Assembly: GCF_034190915.1 (NCBI RefSeq) | Contig: NW_026947484.1 | Coordinates: 75,533,482 to 75,597,481 of the forward strand | Reading direction: 5' to 3' | Origin: Cavia porcellus | Taxonomy: Eukaryota > Chordata > Mammalia > Rodentia > Caviidae | DNA: 64,000 nucleotides | Part shown: one piece after another, positions 11,401 through 25,922 of the stretch | How the letters are laid out: the number at the start of each line of letters is the position of its first letter | Position numbering within the stretch: position 1 is the first letter of the stretch | Made by a program: the position numbers and the translations under genes | Notes under the pieces: model-generated | What the model saw: only the letters and a program-made list of their open reading frames with translations | What the model was told of the DNA's origin: nothing | The model's database searches: none

Positions 11401-14400
11401 CCATCCCCAGCAGTACCACAAAAATAAAACAAAACAAAACCCTTAAATTGGTTTGCCAGTATCCAGGAAAAGTACCCAGTCATTCTCAAGGGTTAAGGCT
11501 CCTACTTTCTGGGTGAAAGTAATAAAAAACAAATAGTATCACTGCTGTGTGAAAAATTGATCTCTAGCACCAGCGCCATATGTGGGTCCCCACCAGACTG
11601 GAATAGGCAAACCCCAGATTCTCCCCATGAGTCAGTGCTATTTAGAGACCAGTAGTAGAGAGAACAAGTCCACACCAAGGCCCAGTCTGGGAACCAGCAC
11701 CATACATGGGCCCCCACCAGACTGCAACAGCCAGACCCCAGCACCTTCCATCATGCGTGAGCTGGCAAGCAAGAAGTACTAATTCCCTCTGTCCCGCTCC
11801 CTGCCATAAGCAACCGGCTTATCTGGAGAAAAACAGGCTGTGATGATAGCTATAGAGGTGAAATGCAATTGGATGCCTGTGGTGCTCTGGTGTCTAAGGC
11901 CAGTGTGGTCTGATTATAGGTTCAGAGGATAGCAGTGCCCAGTGTGACATCTAGGGAGGATCTCCTTTTGAGGGCTGCCGCCATTGCTGATTCCCTATGG
12001 TCTTGTTTTGAAGTCCTATATCCTTTCCATTGTTTTGTTTTGTTGGGTTTTACTCTCTTTTATTTGTTTGATTATGTTAAATCCAATGGCAGAAGCAGCT
12101 ATCAAAGATAGCAAGATACAGTATGGCAGCAATTTTGGAATTACTATTGGCTTGTGTTGAAGTCCTATATTGCATTCATTGTTTTGTTTTTATTGTTTCT
12201 ATTCTATTGTTCTATTTGAGTTTTACTATGTCCGAAGTTATCTGCAGCTATTTTGAAGACATCAAAAGGCATTATGGTAATTATTATTGATTTTGTAATA
12301 TTTTGAAGTCCTGTGTCTCTTACACTGGTTTGTTTTGAGTGGTTTTATTGTTTTATCCCCTTTAAAATAAAAAAGAAAAGTTGACCTCTATAGTTAAGAG
12401 TTTTGGTCAGGCATAATCACCACCCACAAAAAAGTTAAGAAACAAAAAGATAAATATATCTCAATATACTTAAAATTTAGAAATCTTGGGGCTGGGGATT
12501 TAGCTCAGCGGCATAAGTGCCTGCTTTGCAAGCAGGCAGTCATAAGTTCAATCCCTGGTACTGATAAAAATGAAAAAGACAAAAAAAAATTATAAAACAT
12601 GAAAAAAAGAAATCTTTCTAATGAAAAATAAATAGAATTTATGATATTCATATCATATATGAATATCATATATAAATATATGAATAGATTTTAATCATGT
12701 ATTTTTAAACACTTGCATCAACTAGGGACAACGTATTTCTCTTATTCACATCCTCATAGTTTGACTAAAGGAATTGATAAGTCTAAAAACTTAAGCTACA
12801 TGTTGCAATACTGTACAATATGAGGCTCTTTCCAGTTTGTCATTTCTAGAATGTCTGTCTGACCTCGTGGCTGCTGAAAGATTCTGTACCTGTACATTTG
12901 CCATTCAAAACACAAGTTACAATTCAAATATATGCACCTTTTCATCTAGTTTGGGCAGTACTTTACTTCCTCATTTGTAAAATAATAAAACAGAAATCAT
13001 TCCCAATGCTATATAAAACAAGAAGCAAGTGGAAGACTGTAACGCTTTTTATAGCCAAAGTCAGGTATGTTTCCTTCTCTCCAGCACTCCTTTACAGGTG
13101 ACTAACATCACTGGAATGTATATCTGAAATTCCGGGTAGTATTTCAGCAAGTCTGGATAAGGGCTGATGAAAGAGGTGGTAGTAACACAGGAGGATTAGG
13201 GAGAAGTAAATGGATTTCATAATGTTTTAGAGGTCAATTCCACTATCATCTTTCTATAGCTCAGTTGCTAAATCGTAATCTTTGGTTTGATCTTTGCTTC
13301 AGCTGCGTCCCTACACATTCCCAGTGGCCTTCTGGACATTTTAAAACTTCTCTACATGGTCCTACTGCAATCTGAACTTTTATTTTTGGTCAAGGTGTCT
13401 TGTTCTTGGTCAGTTTGTATTTTTTATTTGAAACCACGCTGATGTGGATTTCAGGCTCTACAATTCCTTCCTTTTCCTTTGATGAAGGCGCCCAGTTCTA
13501 CAGGTTTTATTTTCACCCCACTTGATGAATTGACTTCGACTTCCTTTTGGATTTATTCCTGACCCTTGTTGGATCAGTCCCCCACCCCCCAGGCCTTCAG
13601 ACTCTTGCCCTTGCTTGGTGCCAAGGACTGAGATTAACACTGAAAGTTCAGCCAACAACTCTATTATTTAATACCACCCTAAATGCCTCCCGGGGTACTC
13701 AAACTCAAATTCCTTATTTCCCCTAAATGTGCTTAAAAAATGTAAGCTGCAATGCCTTTGCTCATGTGGTTTCTTCCTGAAAATTCCTACTATTCTTTCA
13801 ATTCCTATTGCTTTTTAAAGTCTAATTCAACTGTCACCACCATAAAATTATACTAATGACTTAGTAAACTGTTAGGACTATTTTTCCGCTCTGGAAACCT
13901 GTGCACATTATGGGGCCCCTCTGTGGTATAAAACTGAACCTCAGGTTATATTTACATTTTTTTCTATAACCACACTAGAGAGGCTCATCAAAGGCTTGTT
14001 TTACTTTGTGCTTCCTACTGTGAGCTCTGGACATAATCGGACTGCATACTTGTTATATGGGTTTCCATGTGTACAAGCAAGTAAAATCCAGCACAGAATG
14101 TCTTAAATACAAAGCATGATTATGATGCTTAAAAAACGTTTTAGCACTGAAAACATTAACTGTGATTATGTGCCATGTTATCGGAAAAACAAAGATAAAA
14201 GACCATACTGTTTTCAAACCTACTGACATCATAGGTATTTTATACACACTGGGTCCAGAACAAAAATCAAGCTAGTATTTACAGACTCTTTTAATTGGCT
14301 AGTTGCCAGACAAATAAATAGACAAAAAGGCAAGTGGTTTTCCCATAAATTATCCATGCTTTGAGGTCAGCAAGATGGACATATTTCTCATTGGGAAGCC

Positions 14401-14739
14401 TTCAGTAAAACAGCGTGTCACAGAGGGGTCAACTACTCTTTCATCACTTAAGAATGCTTGGTGGTGGCCTTAAGATGGAAGCATTGTTTTGGACTGCATC
14501 TCAGAGCTTCTTTAGTTTTCCTGGTTTTTGTTGTTCTGCTTTTCCAAACCATCAGGAACTCTAAGTTAAGTTAGCATAAGGCTGAGAAAAGACAATTATT
14601 AAATGGATCCAAAATATCTTTGAAAACAATTATGTTTAAAAATTGGTTCCCAGCACCAGAAGATATTAAACATGGGGCAACTCAATCTCTCTGTAAATCT
14701 TCCTTATGCAAAATGGAGAAGAATGACGTTGATTTTAAC

Positions 14740-14786
<47 letters not shown>

Positions 14787-17700
14787 TTTCACTAACTGGG
14801 CATTAAGCCAGTATGGTTTCTAATAATTCCCCATGTCATAAGGACATGGGAATTAACGTGATAGATATGTGTTTTATTCTGTGCCTACTATGTGTCAGGC
14901 ACTCTCACCACAACTTTGAGCACTCTGCTAGAACATGATAAAATCAGAAGATCTCCAGTTCATAACTGGCAATGAATTAACAGACCTAGTCACCGGTTAG
15001 CAACAGCCTGCACATTTCAGAAAGAAGGCCGTTCTGATATTACGTGCCTTCTGATTGGAGAAGACATACTATCTGAAGACACACCTAAGTTTCACCAAAT
15101 CTCTAGTGTAAAACCAGTTACTGTACAGGAATACCGGCTAGAGCAGAGCATGTGAAATGAAACCATTGGATGTAATCAACAAAATGTGGACTCTGGGAGG
15201 CATCATCTATCTTGTCTTTTCAAAAAATATGTTCAAAATGAAAAGTAAAGGTGGCAGGATTTGAATCCTGATGTAAATCATTTTTCTGAAACAGTTACAA
15301 ATCTGAATTCCATTTGATGATTAGTTAGAATTATTAATATTTTAAATGTATGTTAATGTTACCTTAGTTTTTCAATTTTTTTTTGGTATTGTGAGATTAT
15401 TACTCAAATATATCTGAATAAAATGGTGTGATACCTGGGATATACTTCAGATTAGAGGGAGGGGGACAGACTAAACTAAAACACGATTGGTTTTGAGGCA
15501 AAAATTGCTGAAGTCAGGTACAAGGTATATATGTATTGATTATAATATTCCATTTACTTTTTTGTATGTTTAAACTTTTCAAAAATAGTTTCATATACTG
15601 CTTTGCTTAAATGAAATGCAGTTCTATGCTAGTTTAGAGTTAACTTCCCACTATTTCTACTGCAGATGGGCCAACCATAGCACAGGTGAAAATAAAACTC
15701 AATAATCTGCGATCACAAAGCAGACAACTGTCTCCACTACCGGAATACTCATCTAACAGTTTGTTCTTTGGTGGAGGATCTAAAGCATGAACAACATGTG
15801 TCACTGAGGGGAGAGCTATGAAGGGCTCCAGGCAGCTCTTGCAGGTAGTCTGGGTACAATCTAGTTCAGTGATGGCGAACCCGTTACAGCTTTCAGGGCT
15901 AACAAACAGCCCCACTCCTGCGGCACAGCACTGTAAGTGCTGTTCTAGTTCCTGAATAATGAACTGACGATTCACACAAAAGTATCTGTGTTAACCCAGT
16001 AATATAAGCAAATTCAAAAGGGTGTCCTGGAAATTTTATACAGACAGACATTCCTGGAAATACTGATTTAGGGAAAAATGAACCCAAGTTTCTGCTATTC
16101 TTCATTAAGAAGGTCCGTCAGAGTGTAGCACCAGAATTACTAGTATCTGCAAGTTCAGTTAGAGCAGAATGCTGTATTTTTAATTTAATTTCCTCAATAA
16201 AGCTCAGAGTGTTCTTTGCTAACATAATAAACAGAAAATACAGGCTGTGTGACAAGACATATAATTTTGGCTGGTAAAGCAGAATAAAATAAATATTAAA
16301 TCCTTGGCCTCGTTAAAATAACAACGTGTTTTATACGGTATCTAATGTAGGGATTTATAACTCTGATTACGGTGCGTTAACCTATATCAAGGATGGTTTT
16401 GCCCACTTAAAAAAACCTGACCTGACAGAAGTACCCTTATACACACTAAAAGGAGTCATTCATCATTTTAAAAAGATTATATAAATACACGAATATACAT
16501 ATTATCATTAGGACTGTTTTAAAAATTGAGGAGAAAAGGAGCTACACTTGATCAAAACACTAAATTTGAAATTTTCTTTGAAGGAGGAGCACTGGTTGGT
16601 GAAAGGGACAGTCATTTGTGGTGGGGAGTGGGACACACACACACAAACAGTGTTGACAGTATCAACAAGGGACAAGGAGTCACGCAGCTTGGCCAAAGCC
16701 TCCCTGAAGCCAGTGTGGCGCAGGATTTTAGAAAGGATGAGATTGCCTGTAGCCGAAAAAGCACCTGGCTTTGACAGCGCAGTCACCCAGGCCCCATTCT
16801 GGCAGCATGCTGGGTTTTCTGTACATGTACAGCAGATACTGAATCAATAAATGGACGACCTGTAACAGTGACGGCGAAACTTTTAGAGACCGAGGGCCCA
16901 AACCAGACCCCCCAAACTCACTTATTCATCTCAAAGTGCCAACGCTGGAATTAAACTTGAATACTGAGGTTTTAGTTTAGCAAACAACAATTCTTATCCA
17001 GTGCTTGGCTGCTGGGGTGACTTGGCTCGGGTGTGTACAGGGAGGGCTCTGCCTTTTCACACACATCATCAGAGCCAGAGCTGCTCTCCTCAGCCCCCTG
17101 TGGCCACCTCCCTTCTGGTCCAGCTCTCCTCCCCACTTTCCCATATTCCCTACGGGGGGAACGAGCACACCGTCAGTGAGGACGCTTCCTTCCTTTAGCT
17201 TCCTCCCCTGAGTCCTCCCATGACTTCCTCTCTGCTGTGCAAAATCAAAGGCAGGCAGGTTCTCTTCAAGGGAAGCCTGAAACTCTAATATACTAGACAC
17301 AGCGGGGTTCTAGCCATAGACCCAGGAGGTTTCCACTTCAGTTAAATTATATATTTAGATTTCTGTGTAACAAGTTGCGTATTATCAAAACCAGCTAGCC
17401 ACATGACAATAACAGCCTCAGAATGTTTATTTTTATTGAAGTCTATTTAAATTTATTTATTTATTTTGAGGCAGTGTAGCACTGTGTAGTCGAGGTTGGT
17501 CTTGAATTCATTATGTAGCCCAGGCTGGCCTTGAACTCACTATGTAGCCCAGATTACCCTCTAACTCATTGTGATCCTCCTGCCTCAGCCTCCCAAGTGT
17601 GGGGATCACAGGCATGTGTTACCATGCCTGGAAGAACTTAATTCTTTATCTTTAGGACATACTTTTTTCAGGAAGAAAAGGAAAATTTCTTTTTAGGTTT

Positions 17701-20700
17701 GACAAAGTTATTTTTGGTCTGTAGAAATTTGTATAACATTCTATTTGATTCAAAGAAAAGGTCACAAAAAAACTACTGATAATTCTTCAGCTTCTGTAAT
17801 TAGAATTCTCAAAAGCTGCTCACACAGGAATCAGTGATGCACATCTAGCTCCCAATTTCCTCCTTCAGCAGATATCAAAAACAGCCAGCCTCTAACCATC
17901 ACATTTTTCAGAAAGAAGGGCTGCCTTCATGTTAATGTCATTTTATGTGCACGAACTCTGGTAGCAGGCAGCAAGTGTCAGTGGGCTCCACCGTGCTTTT
18001 CATTCAACTTTTACAATGAAATGCTTGGATTGATTTATTTTACTTTGTGTTTCTCAGTTACCTGGCACTGTTTTTCTCCCTTCTTCTCTTGTTCAAGAAG
18101 GTTTACATTTTCTTTAACTTCTTGTTCTGATTCAACCAAGATTACTTTGACAGGGCCAGGGATACAGCTTAGTGGCACAGCACCTGCCTGGCAAGTGCGA
18201 GGTCATGAATTCAATCCCCAGTTACAAAAATAAAAAATAAAAAAAGATTATTTTGGCAGAGTCCTTTTCTGGCTCCCCCAGAGTCCACTGCAGTGACTGC
18301 AGAATCAGTCACTGGGTAGTTCTAGGCTCTGGTGTCTAGATCTGTTGTTTATAGAATTTTCATTTCAGTAGAGTTTTTTTTAACTACACCCACAAGTACC
18401 TGAAGGAGACAGGCGATGCAAAAGCACTGTGTTTGGGGTCAAAGAGAGCTGTATGTTGAGTCTGAGAGCCAGTACTTAAGCTGAGCAGAGCCGGGATGCT
18501 CAACCTCTCCTGAGTCTTCATTTCTTTATCTGTCAAAAGGGAACCACGCCATTCTCTTCACTGGATTGCTGAGGATTAGTGAGAAGAGAATCTACTTATA
18601 AGTTTGAACACTGCCTGGCCCAAAGCAAGTCCACAGTAAATGTTACCTGACCCCTTCAATGGGTGAGCTGAGTCTGTGAAATGCGTCCTTACTGCCGTAA
18701 ACTCATGTATTATACACCATGCTGTGTATCTACTTGATGATTACATAGGACCCATTGTAAATGCTATGCTATTGGGATATTTATAGATTATATCTAAGGT
18801 GAATTTGTTTTTTTTTTGGGGGGGGGTCTTTTTTCCTTTTTATCAGTACCGGGAATCGAACTCATGACTGCCTGCTTGCAAGACAGGCACTTATGCCACT
18901 GAGCTAAATCCCCAGCCTGGTGAATCTGTTTTTCTACCAAGAACTCAGATAGTTAGTTTTGCAATGTTGAGAATTACTTATTTGGTTCACACTGAAGTAT
19001 CTCGTCGTTAGTAGAAACTCAGGCATGAACAATAACATAGAAGAGTACTTTAATTTTTGTAGCTACCCTACTACCACCTCACACAGACCAGCTTGTCCCT
19101 TTAGTAGATCACTACCAGTAGGAGACTCCTCCTCCCCACCCACGTGAATCACAGCTGATCTGCAGCAACCAGCAAAAGCTCGGACAAATGTTACCTACTT
19201 TCCACACTGATGACAGCTGTGGTATATGGATAACCTTGAACGAGGATTGCCAGGCACCACCTAAATAAATGAGGGGATTGGGAAGCTGACACAGTTGCAG
19301 TTTATTAATTTGTTAGCCATTAAAAGACACTGGCCAAGTGAGCAACACAAATCTACTTTGAGTAACACTTCACAAATTAATAGCATGAGTCGAATTTGGC
19401 TCTCTTTCAGGACAAATCCTGTGTAGGATTTATTGCCCAAACCAGTTTTTATTACATTTATTAAGTAAGATCCACCGTTCCAACAAAGTGCTTTTGCTGA
19501 CTCCCAGGATTCATCAGAAGACTGACACTAAGAGAACCGCTGAACAGGAACTGCGCGCAGGGTGCAGTACGGTGGGCAAACAAATCTCACATAGACCAGG
19601 TTGGAGGAGTAAACGTTAAACATGAATCAAGTCATTATACTATTATGTAGAGATATCAATGGCTATAAACTAGACTTGGATAAGGTGTTACTGCAATTAA
19701 GTTTCACAGAAACATTTTTTAGCAGAAACATACATCTCAACTCCACTATCTTAAATCTCTTCTTAGAAATCCCTGTCAATGGGATTAAGCCCCATGGACA
19801 TATTCCCAGCCACTAGACATAACTGTAAAGTTTTCTGTACTCTGTTACTCATTTCCCTACTCTTTTCAATAGTCCCAAATTGCTTCTGCCTTCATTTTTA
19901 GCTCTTTTTTTTGAAGTATATATGTGCTCAGTTAACTTTATTTTTTTTTTTACTTTTTAGCTAGATAATATATATGTATCAAAATGGCTAAAATAAAAAC
20001 TATTGACTATAGCAAATGTTGGTGAGAATGAGGAAAATATGGACCACTCAGGCACTAACTGATGGAAATATAAAATGGTGTAGTCATGGTAGAGCAGTTT
20101 CTTAGAAAAACAAACACATATTTATCACATAATGTAATAATTTTAATCAGCCATTTATCACAGAGAAATGAAAAATTATGTTCAGGGGAAAAGTCAGCAT
20201 ATCAATTTTCACAGCACCTTTGTTCAAGGCACTAAAAAGTTAAAAACAAAGTCCACATAGTTTTTAGCAGGTGACATTAAACTGTGGTATATTCACAGCA
20301 TGAAACGTCCCTCTGCCATGAAAGGAGCCCACTCACATTACAAGTTGTAAAGTGACCAGATCTCAAGTACATTACACTGAATTTTAAAAAGTTGACTTCA
20401 CTGGTCACACAAAAATGATTCCATTTATGTATCATTTTTGAAATGCCAAATTGTAGAGATGAAAACAGATTCATGCTGTACAAAACCAGGTGGGGGGGGG
20501 AGTGCTGTGACAGAGGGAGGTGGCTGTGGCCATAAAAGGTCAGCCTGAGGGGTCCCTGAGAGGGACCTGCCCTGCACCCGACTGTGGTGGTGCTGGATAC
20601 ATAAATCTACACAAGCATGTGACTGCACAGATTCCTCCCTCCAGCGCACACACAGGTGCATGTAAGGTTGAGAAATTGGTTGAGTGTATCAAAGTCAGTT

Positions 20701-23700
20701 TTCTGATTGCTATATGACACTAAGTCCTGTAAGATGTCACCACAGGGCAAACTGGGTGAACCATATAGAGATCTCTATGATGGCTTCCAGCTGCAAGTGA
20801 CTCTATGATTATATGCAAGTAAAAAGTAAAGAAAGAGACATAGGGAAGCATTTGAAAAGTCTGCAAATATCATAATGTCTTTATTTCTGTGCTTACTAAG
20901 AAAATTTGCCTTGGCTAAGTATGTTCAAAATCATTGCTTAACTCTTAGACTAGCAAGGGGAATGGACTGGTTTACAGTTTCCCAGGAACTTTTAGGAACC
21001 CTTCCAGCTCAAATAATCTTTGATTATGAGTTGGTTTTATTTATTTGCTCATCAATCAAAAATTTGTTTTATCCTTACATGTCATGGTATTAAAATAATA
21101 TTTTCTCACAATGTAAAATTATAGAACAAATCTAATATTCCATGAAATTGTAGTGTTTGTAAAACCTACTTGGAAAGGTAGTGAATTCATTTACTTTGTC
21201 TTTTGTAAGTAATCTTAGAGGTGAGGAGTCAATAATATCCCTGAACTCTCTTTACGTTTTGGTTGAAGTCTCAAAACAAAATCCAGTTCTTTATTGATGA
21301 GAGGAAACGGGTTGAATTTAAGCATCAACACCACTAGGAGATGTACGTCTCTTTTCTATTAAACAAGAAAAAAATTTCCTCCCCAATGATAGCTGAGATG
21401 ACAACCAATATCAAAAAATGACTAAATTAAGTGCAAAAAATGAAATACTAAACAAAAGTACAGCTGAAGGGTAAGCATTAGTCATAATACTAAGTGAAGT
21501 TTCTTAAAACAACCCATCTTGTAAGTCATGTTCATAGTCAATAGGAAGTTGGTCTATAAACTGGAAATTTACCATATAATTATAAATATCCTACTCTACA
21601 TTAAAAACCCTAGCATTAAGTCGATTTCATTAAATTTTGAAAGTCTATTAATATTTATGGCTACAATGATTTGAGAGAAAAAAGAAAATTGGTTCCACAC
21701 TATTTAAAAATTAATAACTTTGCTGCTCAACCAAAATGATAATAAATGTAAAACAAGTTATTTAGGTTATTAATTATCAAGTCTGTCTCTGATATGCCTC
21801 CCACTTGAAAGATTAAGAAATAGAAACACAAGTTTTCACTAATATATCTCTGTCATTTCCCCAGTTATCAAAACATATTATGGGATGCAATAATTTATCA
21901 AATTAATTAAATAATACAGAACTCTGTAGATTTGTCATAGATAAGTTATATCAGAGAAGAAATAATTACAGTAAATTAAAAATGAATACAAAAATAGTTC
22001 CTAATTTTTCTTCTAAAATTAATATATAAATTTTCAATTCAAAATTTTTAATCAGAAACTTATTATATGTGCTGAATTAGATGCTGTGATTGCAGGGAGG
22101 GAGGAGAAATGTGCTTTGACCTGAAATATTTGCAGTCTAGCTAGAAAGGTAACTTATACCCAATGGCAACAGGAGTCAATACTGAATAAAAATCCAAAGA
22201 CCATTTATAACATTGCTTCAGTGGGAAATACTGAAGTATTAATATACTTCTGCTAAACAAATGACTCAGGATGAGGACTGCCAGTACAGTTTTTCAAATT
22301 ATCTGATTTGAAATGGGGATCATCTGCTGTATTAAATTCTCAATCCCACATTTGGCAGACATTGCTGTAAAAGTGCATACTTCCTCCAAAATAGGCAGAA
22401 GTTAAAAAAACCAAAACAAAACCAAGCTATATATAGAGTCACCCAAGACAGATTTCTTGGAGGTATACCCAGACCTGTCTTGATCCTGTTTGTTATTTCA
22501 TTGTTTAAATACATATTTCAAAACCATTTACTAAGTACCTACTAAGCTCAAAGTATGTAGATACGAAGATTAAGGCTTGATCCTCAGATTTAAGGATCTG
22601 TTTATGAAAAAATAACACACTATATTAAGTTTCATGGAGCAGGTAAGGTTATGACACAGGTAAAACCATGGCATCATAGTCTTGGAGGAAGACATGCTCA
22701 CTGGTCCTGAGCTGAGTAGGTGAGGGCAGGTGGATGAGAAGGAACAGTGGTCAGGTAAAGTGAGGCATGAAAAAAAAGACCAGAACCTTCAGAGAAGATA
22801 GCCAGTAGATCAGAATATATGGAGACGGTAGGCGCTCTGGAGGAGGAAGGGAGCAGGGAAGAGGAAGAGGAAGAGGAAGAGGAAGAGGAAGAGGAATCCA
22901 GTGATGGCTGCAGGGACCACACCAGGAAAGATCTCTTCTTCTCCTCTTTCTCATCTCTCCTCCTCTGCCCTCCTCTCCATCTCCTTTCCTTTCTTTGGAC
23001 TGAATCCAGGGGCCTTTGCACTGAGCTATATCCGCAGTCTTTTTTTATGCTTTATTGTAACACAGGGTCTTGCTAAGTTGCTAATTGCCCAACCTAGGCC
23101 TGAACTTTAAATCCTCCTCCTTGGCCTCTAAAGTGCTGGGATTACAGATATGCATCACCATGCCTGACTAGGAAGCATTTCAGTGTTCCAAGCTAGGAAG
23201 CCCGGCTTGGCCCAAAGGTAATGAAGAACCTTCTGTCTGGCTTCTGACCAGAGGGCTGCTCTGGCAACAGTGATAAGGGTGAACGGCATTGTGATGATAA
23301 CGAACACTAACTAATGAAGAGGCTATGCAGCACTCCGGGACATGACCAGGGTGGCAAATAGTGAGAGGGGACAGATGCATGAGTTACATAGGAGACAGAC
23401 TAAATAGAGCCTGGCAATTAACCACATGTGGAAGAAGAGGGAGAGGCAGAGGAAAGGGTAGCTTTAGGGCGCTGATCTGAGCAACTGCTGTACAATAACC
23501 ATGTACCCTAGGTAAGGGAAGACAAGAAGAGGTACAGGCATGGGGAAGATGACAGAGCATCAAGGAAGACATTTTCAAATAGGGCTTGCATCTACCTTGT
23601 TTGTGATGTGCGAACATAGAGGTCAGTTTAAATAAATCCTACTTCCTGTTTGTGAGAGGAAGTGACCTACATCTGAGGTCCTTGAGGTACTCATTGCTGT

Positions 23701-25870
23701 TCCCACTCTTAACCTTGGACCAAGTTCCCCTATGGATGGATATGCACAGCCATCACAGCAGGCAGACAGAGGTCGAGCCCAACACAGGAAATGCTTCAAG
23801 AAAGGGGACCAGTGATTTACACATAATTTCCCCCATGCAGAGCCAATAGGGAACAGCAATGTGGGAGTGAGGGAAGAACCCAGGATGTGGATCCTTGTGT
23901 TTGGAGAGAACGCTTCATTTAGACCTTTTTGGAGAATCAGGCTCAGCAAGATGAAAGGAAAAAGCAAGATCGGTTTTCTAAAATAGTTCCAAGTGACCAA
24001 TGAGCCAAGGAGGAGTTGGCCAGGGATGAAGCACCACAAGAGGTAGGCTTATATTCAGAAGCTGACGAGTGGGCATGGGAGGGCAGGCAAAGGGACCTGG
24101 GAGTTGCCACAGGGATTCTGGGAAAGGATGGCCTTTGTCTAGAGGGCTCACTATGATTGCAGCTGCTCAGGTTTTCCAATGCAGAATCCAGAAACAGCAG
24201 CTCTGATTGGGAAGCAGGGAAGCAGGGAATCAGGGAAGGAGGGAACATGAGCTGGCTCAATGAATTATGCAGAGATCTTCAGGATAACAGGTGGAGAAAA
24301 TGGGCATTCTGAAGCCTGAGCTGTCAAGCGAGGAAGTGAATGAAGAGATGGAGAGAGGAGGAAGGAAGCAAGAGGGGGTCCATAAGAAGTTGGGTGGCTT
24401 ATCATATCCGTCTATGGGATGGCAGAAAAATAGGGCTCCAAATGTCTGAAATACTTGCAGGCCTTAAGAGGACACTGACATGATCAGAAAGGATCTTGTG
24501 ACATTATTTGGCTACTCTTATTTCCTACCTCAAATATCTTCCTTTACTATTAAGTGCTGCAACATCAGACAACTAAAGATCCTGTAATACGTCATGACCA
24601 AGAAATACTGTTTGACTTCTTAGAAAAGTATGCTTCAACTGCTTTGCCTACCTGGATAACTCTCCTCTTTCAAAATCAACTTAAGATGTAACCTCCTCTA
24701 ATCCTCACAATACCATGGTAATAGACTGCAACTGATTGAATATGGAGGTCACTCATCTCATGCTCAGAACACAGTCTTCTTGACACATGTGTGAGTGAAT
24801 GGATGGATGGATGCTAACGTGGGGCTGGTCCCCAGATACTGGAGTCTGGCTGAGGTGTGGACATAGTAATTCATTTCTCTGACTGGTTTGTTTCTGGAGC
24901 CTTAGCAGTGGTTCACTTAGGGGAATTTTAACAGTGGAGATTTCCAGTAGTTTGGTGCTGCACCAGCACTAGAGTAACCTCCCAGCCTCCCTGGATTTCT
25001 ACAGCCCACAAGCTACACCAAAGCTCAGCTCTGCAAAACAAGGGAGATAAAAACTGAGAGCTGTTTCTGGCAGTGCCAACCACACATCCTCTTCCACCCA
25101 CCCATGGAGCTGGCCTCTCAGAGTAGGACCTGAGGACAAGTCTTAGACTGGTAGGAAGGACCTACAGAGGGACAAAGGAGTTGGGAAGATGCAGGAACCA
25201 TGTGTTAGATGGGCATTTTCTGGAAGGATAATCCATACTACTCATCAGATTTGTGCAGGATTATCTGTAAGAGACATTAATCCAGTATTGTGTGTTATTC
25301 GACACAGCTCTGTCTCAGAACCAGCTGCTGACTCTTGATCCCAAAAGATGTGATTATCAGCAAGGGAGACCAGGGACAGAAATCCGGGTCCACACAGCTC
25401 AGTACTTACAGGTTCACATATCAGTGGGGGCGGGGGGGGGGGCCTTTATGAAGGTAGAATTCTTTGTGCAATTTAAGGATGTTTTGATCCACGTATTGTA
25501 CAGTATCAAATGCAGTGAGTGAGAAGAGTTTGCCTTGGGATGCCTGTACACTGTTCCTTAGAAAAACAAATCTGACCAAAAAAAAAAAAAAAAAAAAAAA
25601 AACCAAAAAAAACCCAATCAGGTCCCCAGGGTCTCATTCCAGAGAAGTTCTATTTGACCCTGTTCTCTAAGTATTGGGCTCAGGAAACATTAATAAAGCG
25701 GCAAATCCTGCACAATGGCTCTTACAGCTGACCCTTTTCTGGCATAGAAGCATGTGGTAATAGAGACTGCAGAAAAAGACTTTCAGCATTAAAGAGTAAA
25801 GAATGCACACACATGCACATGCACATGCACATATACATACACATACACACACACACAGAGACACACACAC

Positions 25871-25922
<52 letters not shown>

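Noticed and set aside
12488..12570. Functional tRNA gene
   Set aside because: The tRNA-like body is an ID SINE: A-tail, target-site duplication and no cloverleaf-quality stems.
22698..23076. Ser-rich and Glu-rich frames on both strands
   Set aside because: They are products of the GAGGAA hexamer array and an adjacent B4 SINE.
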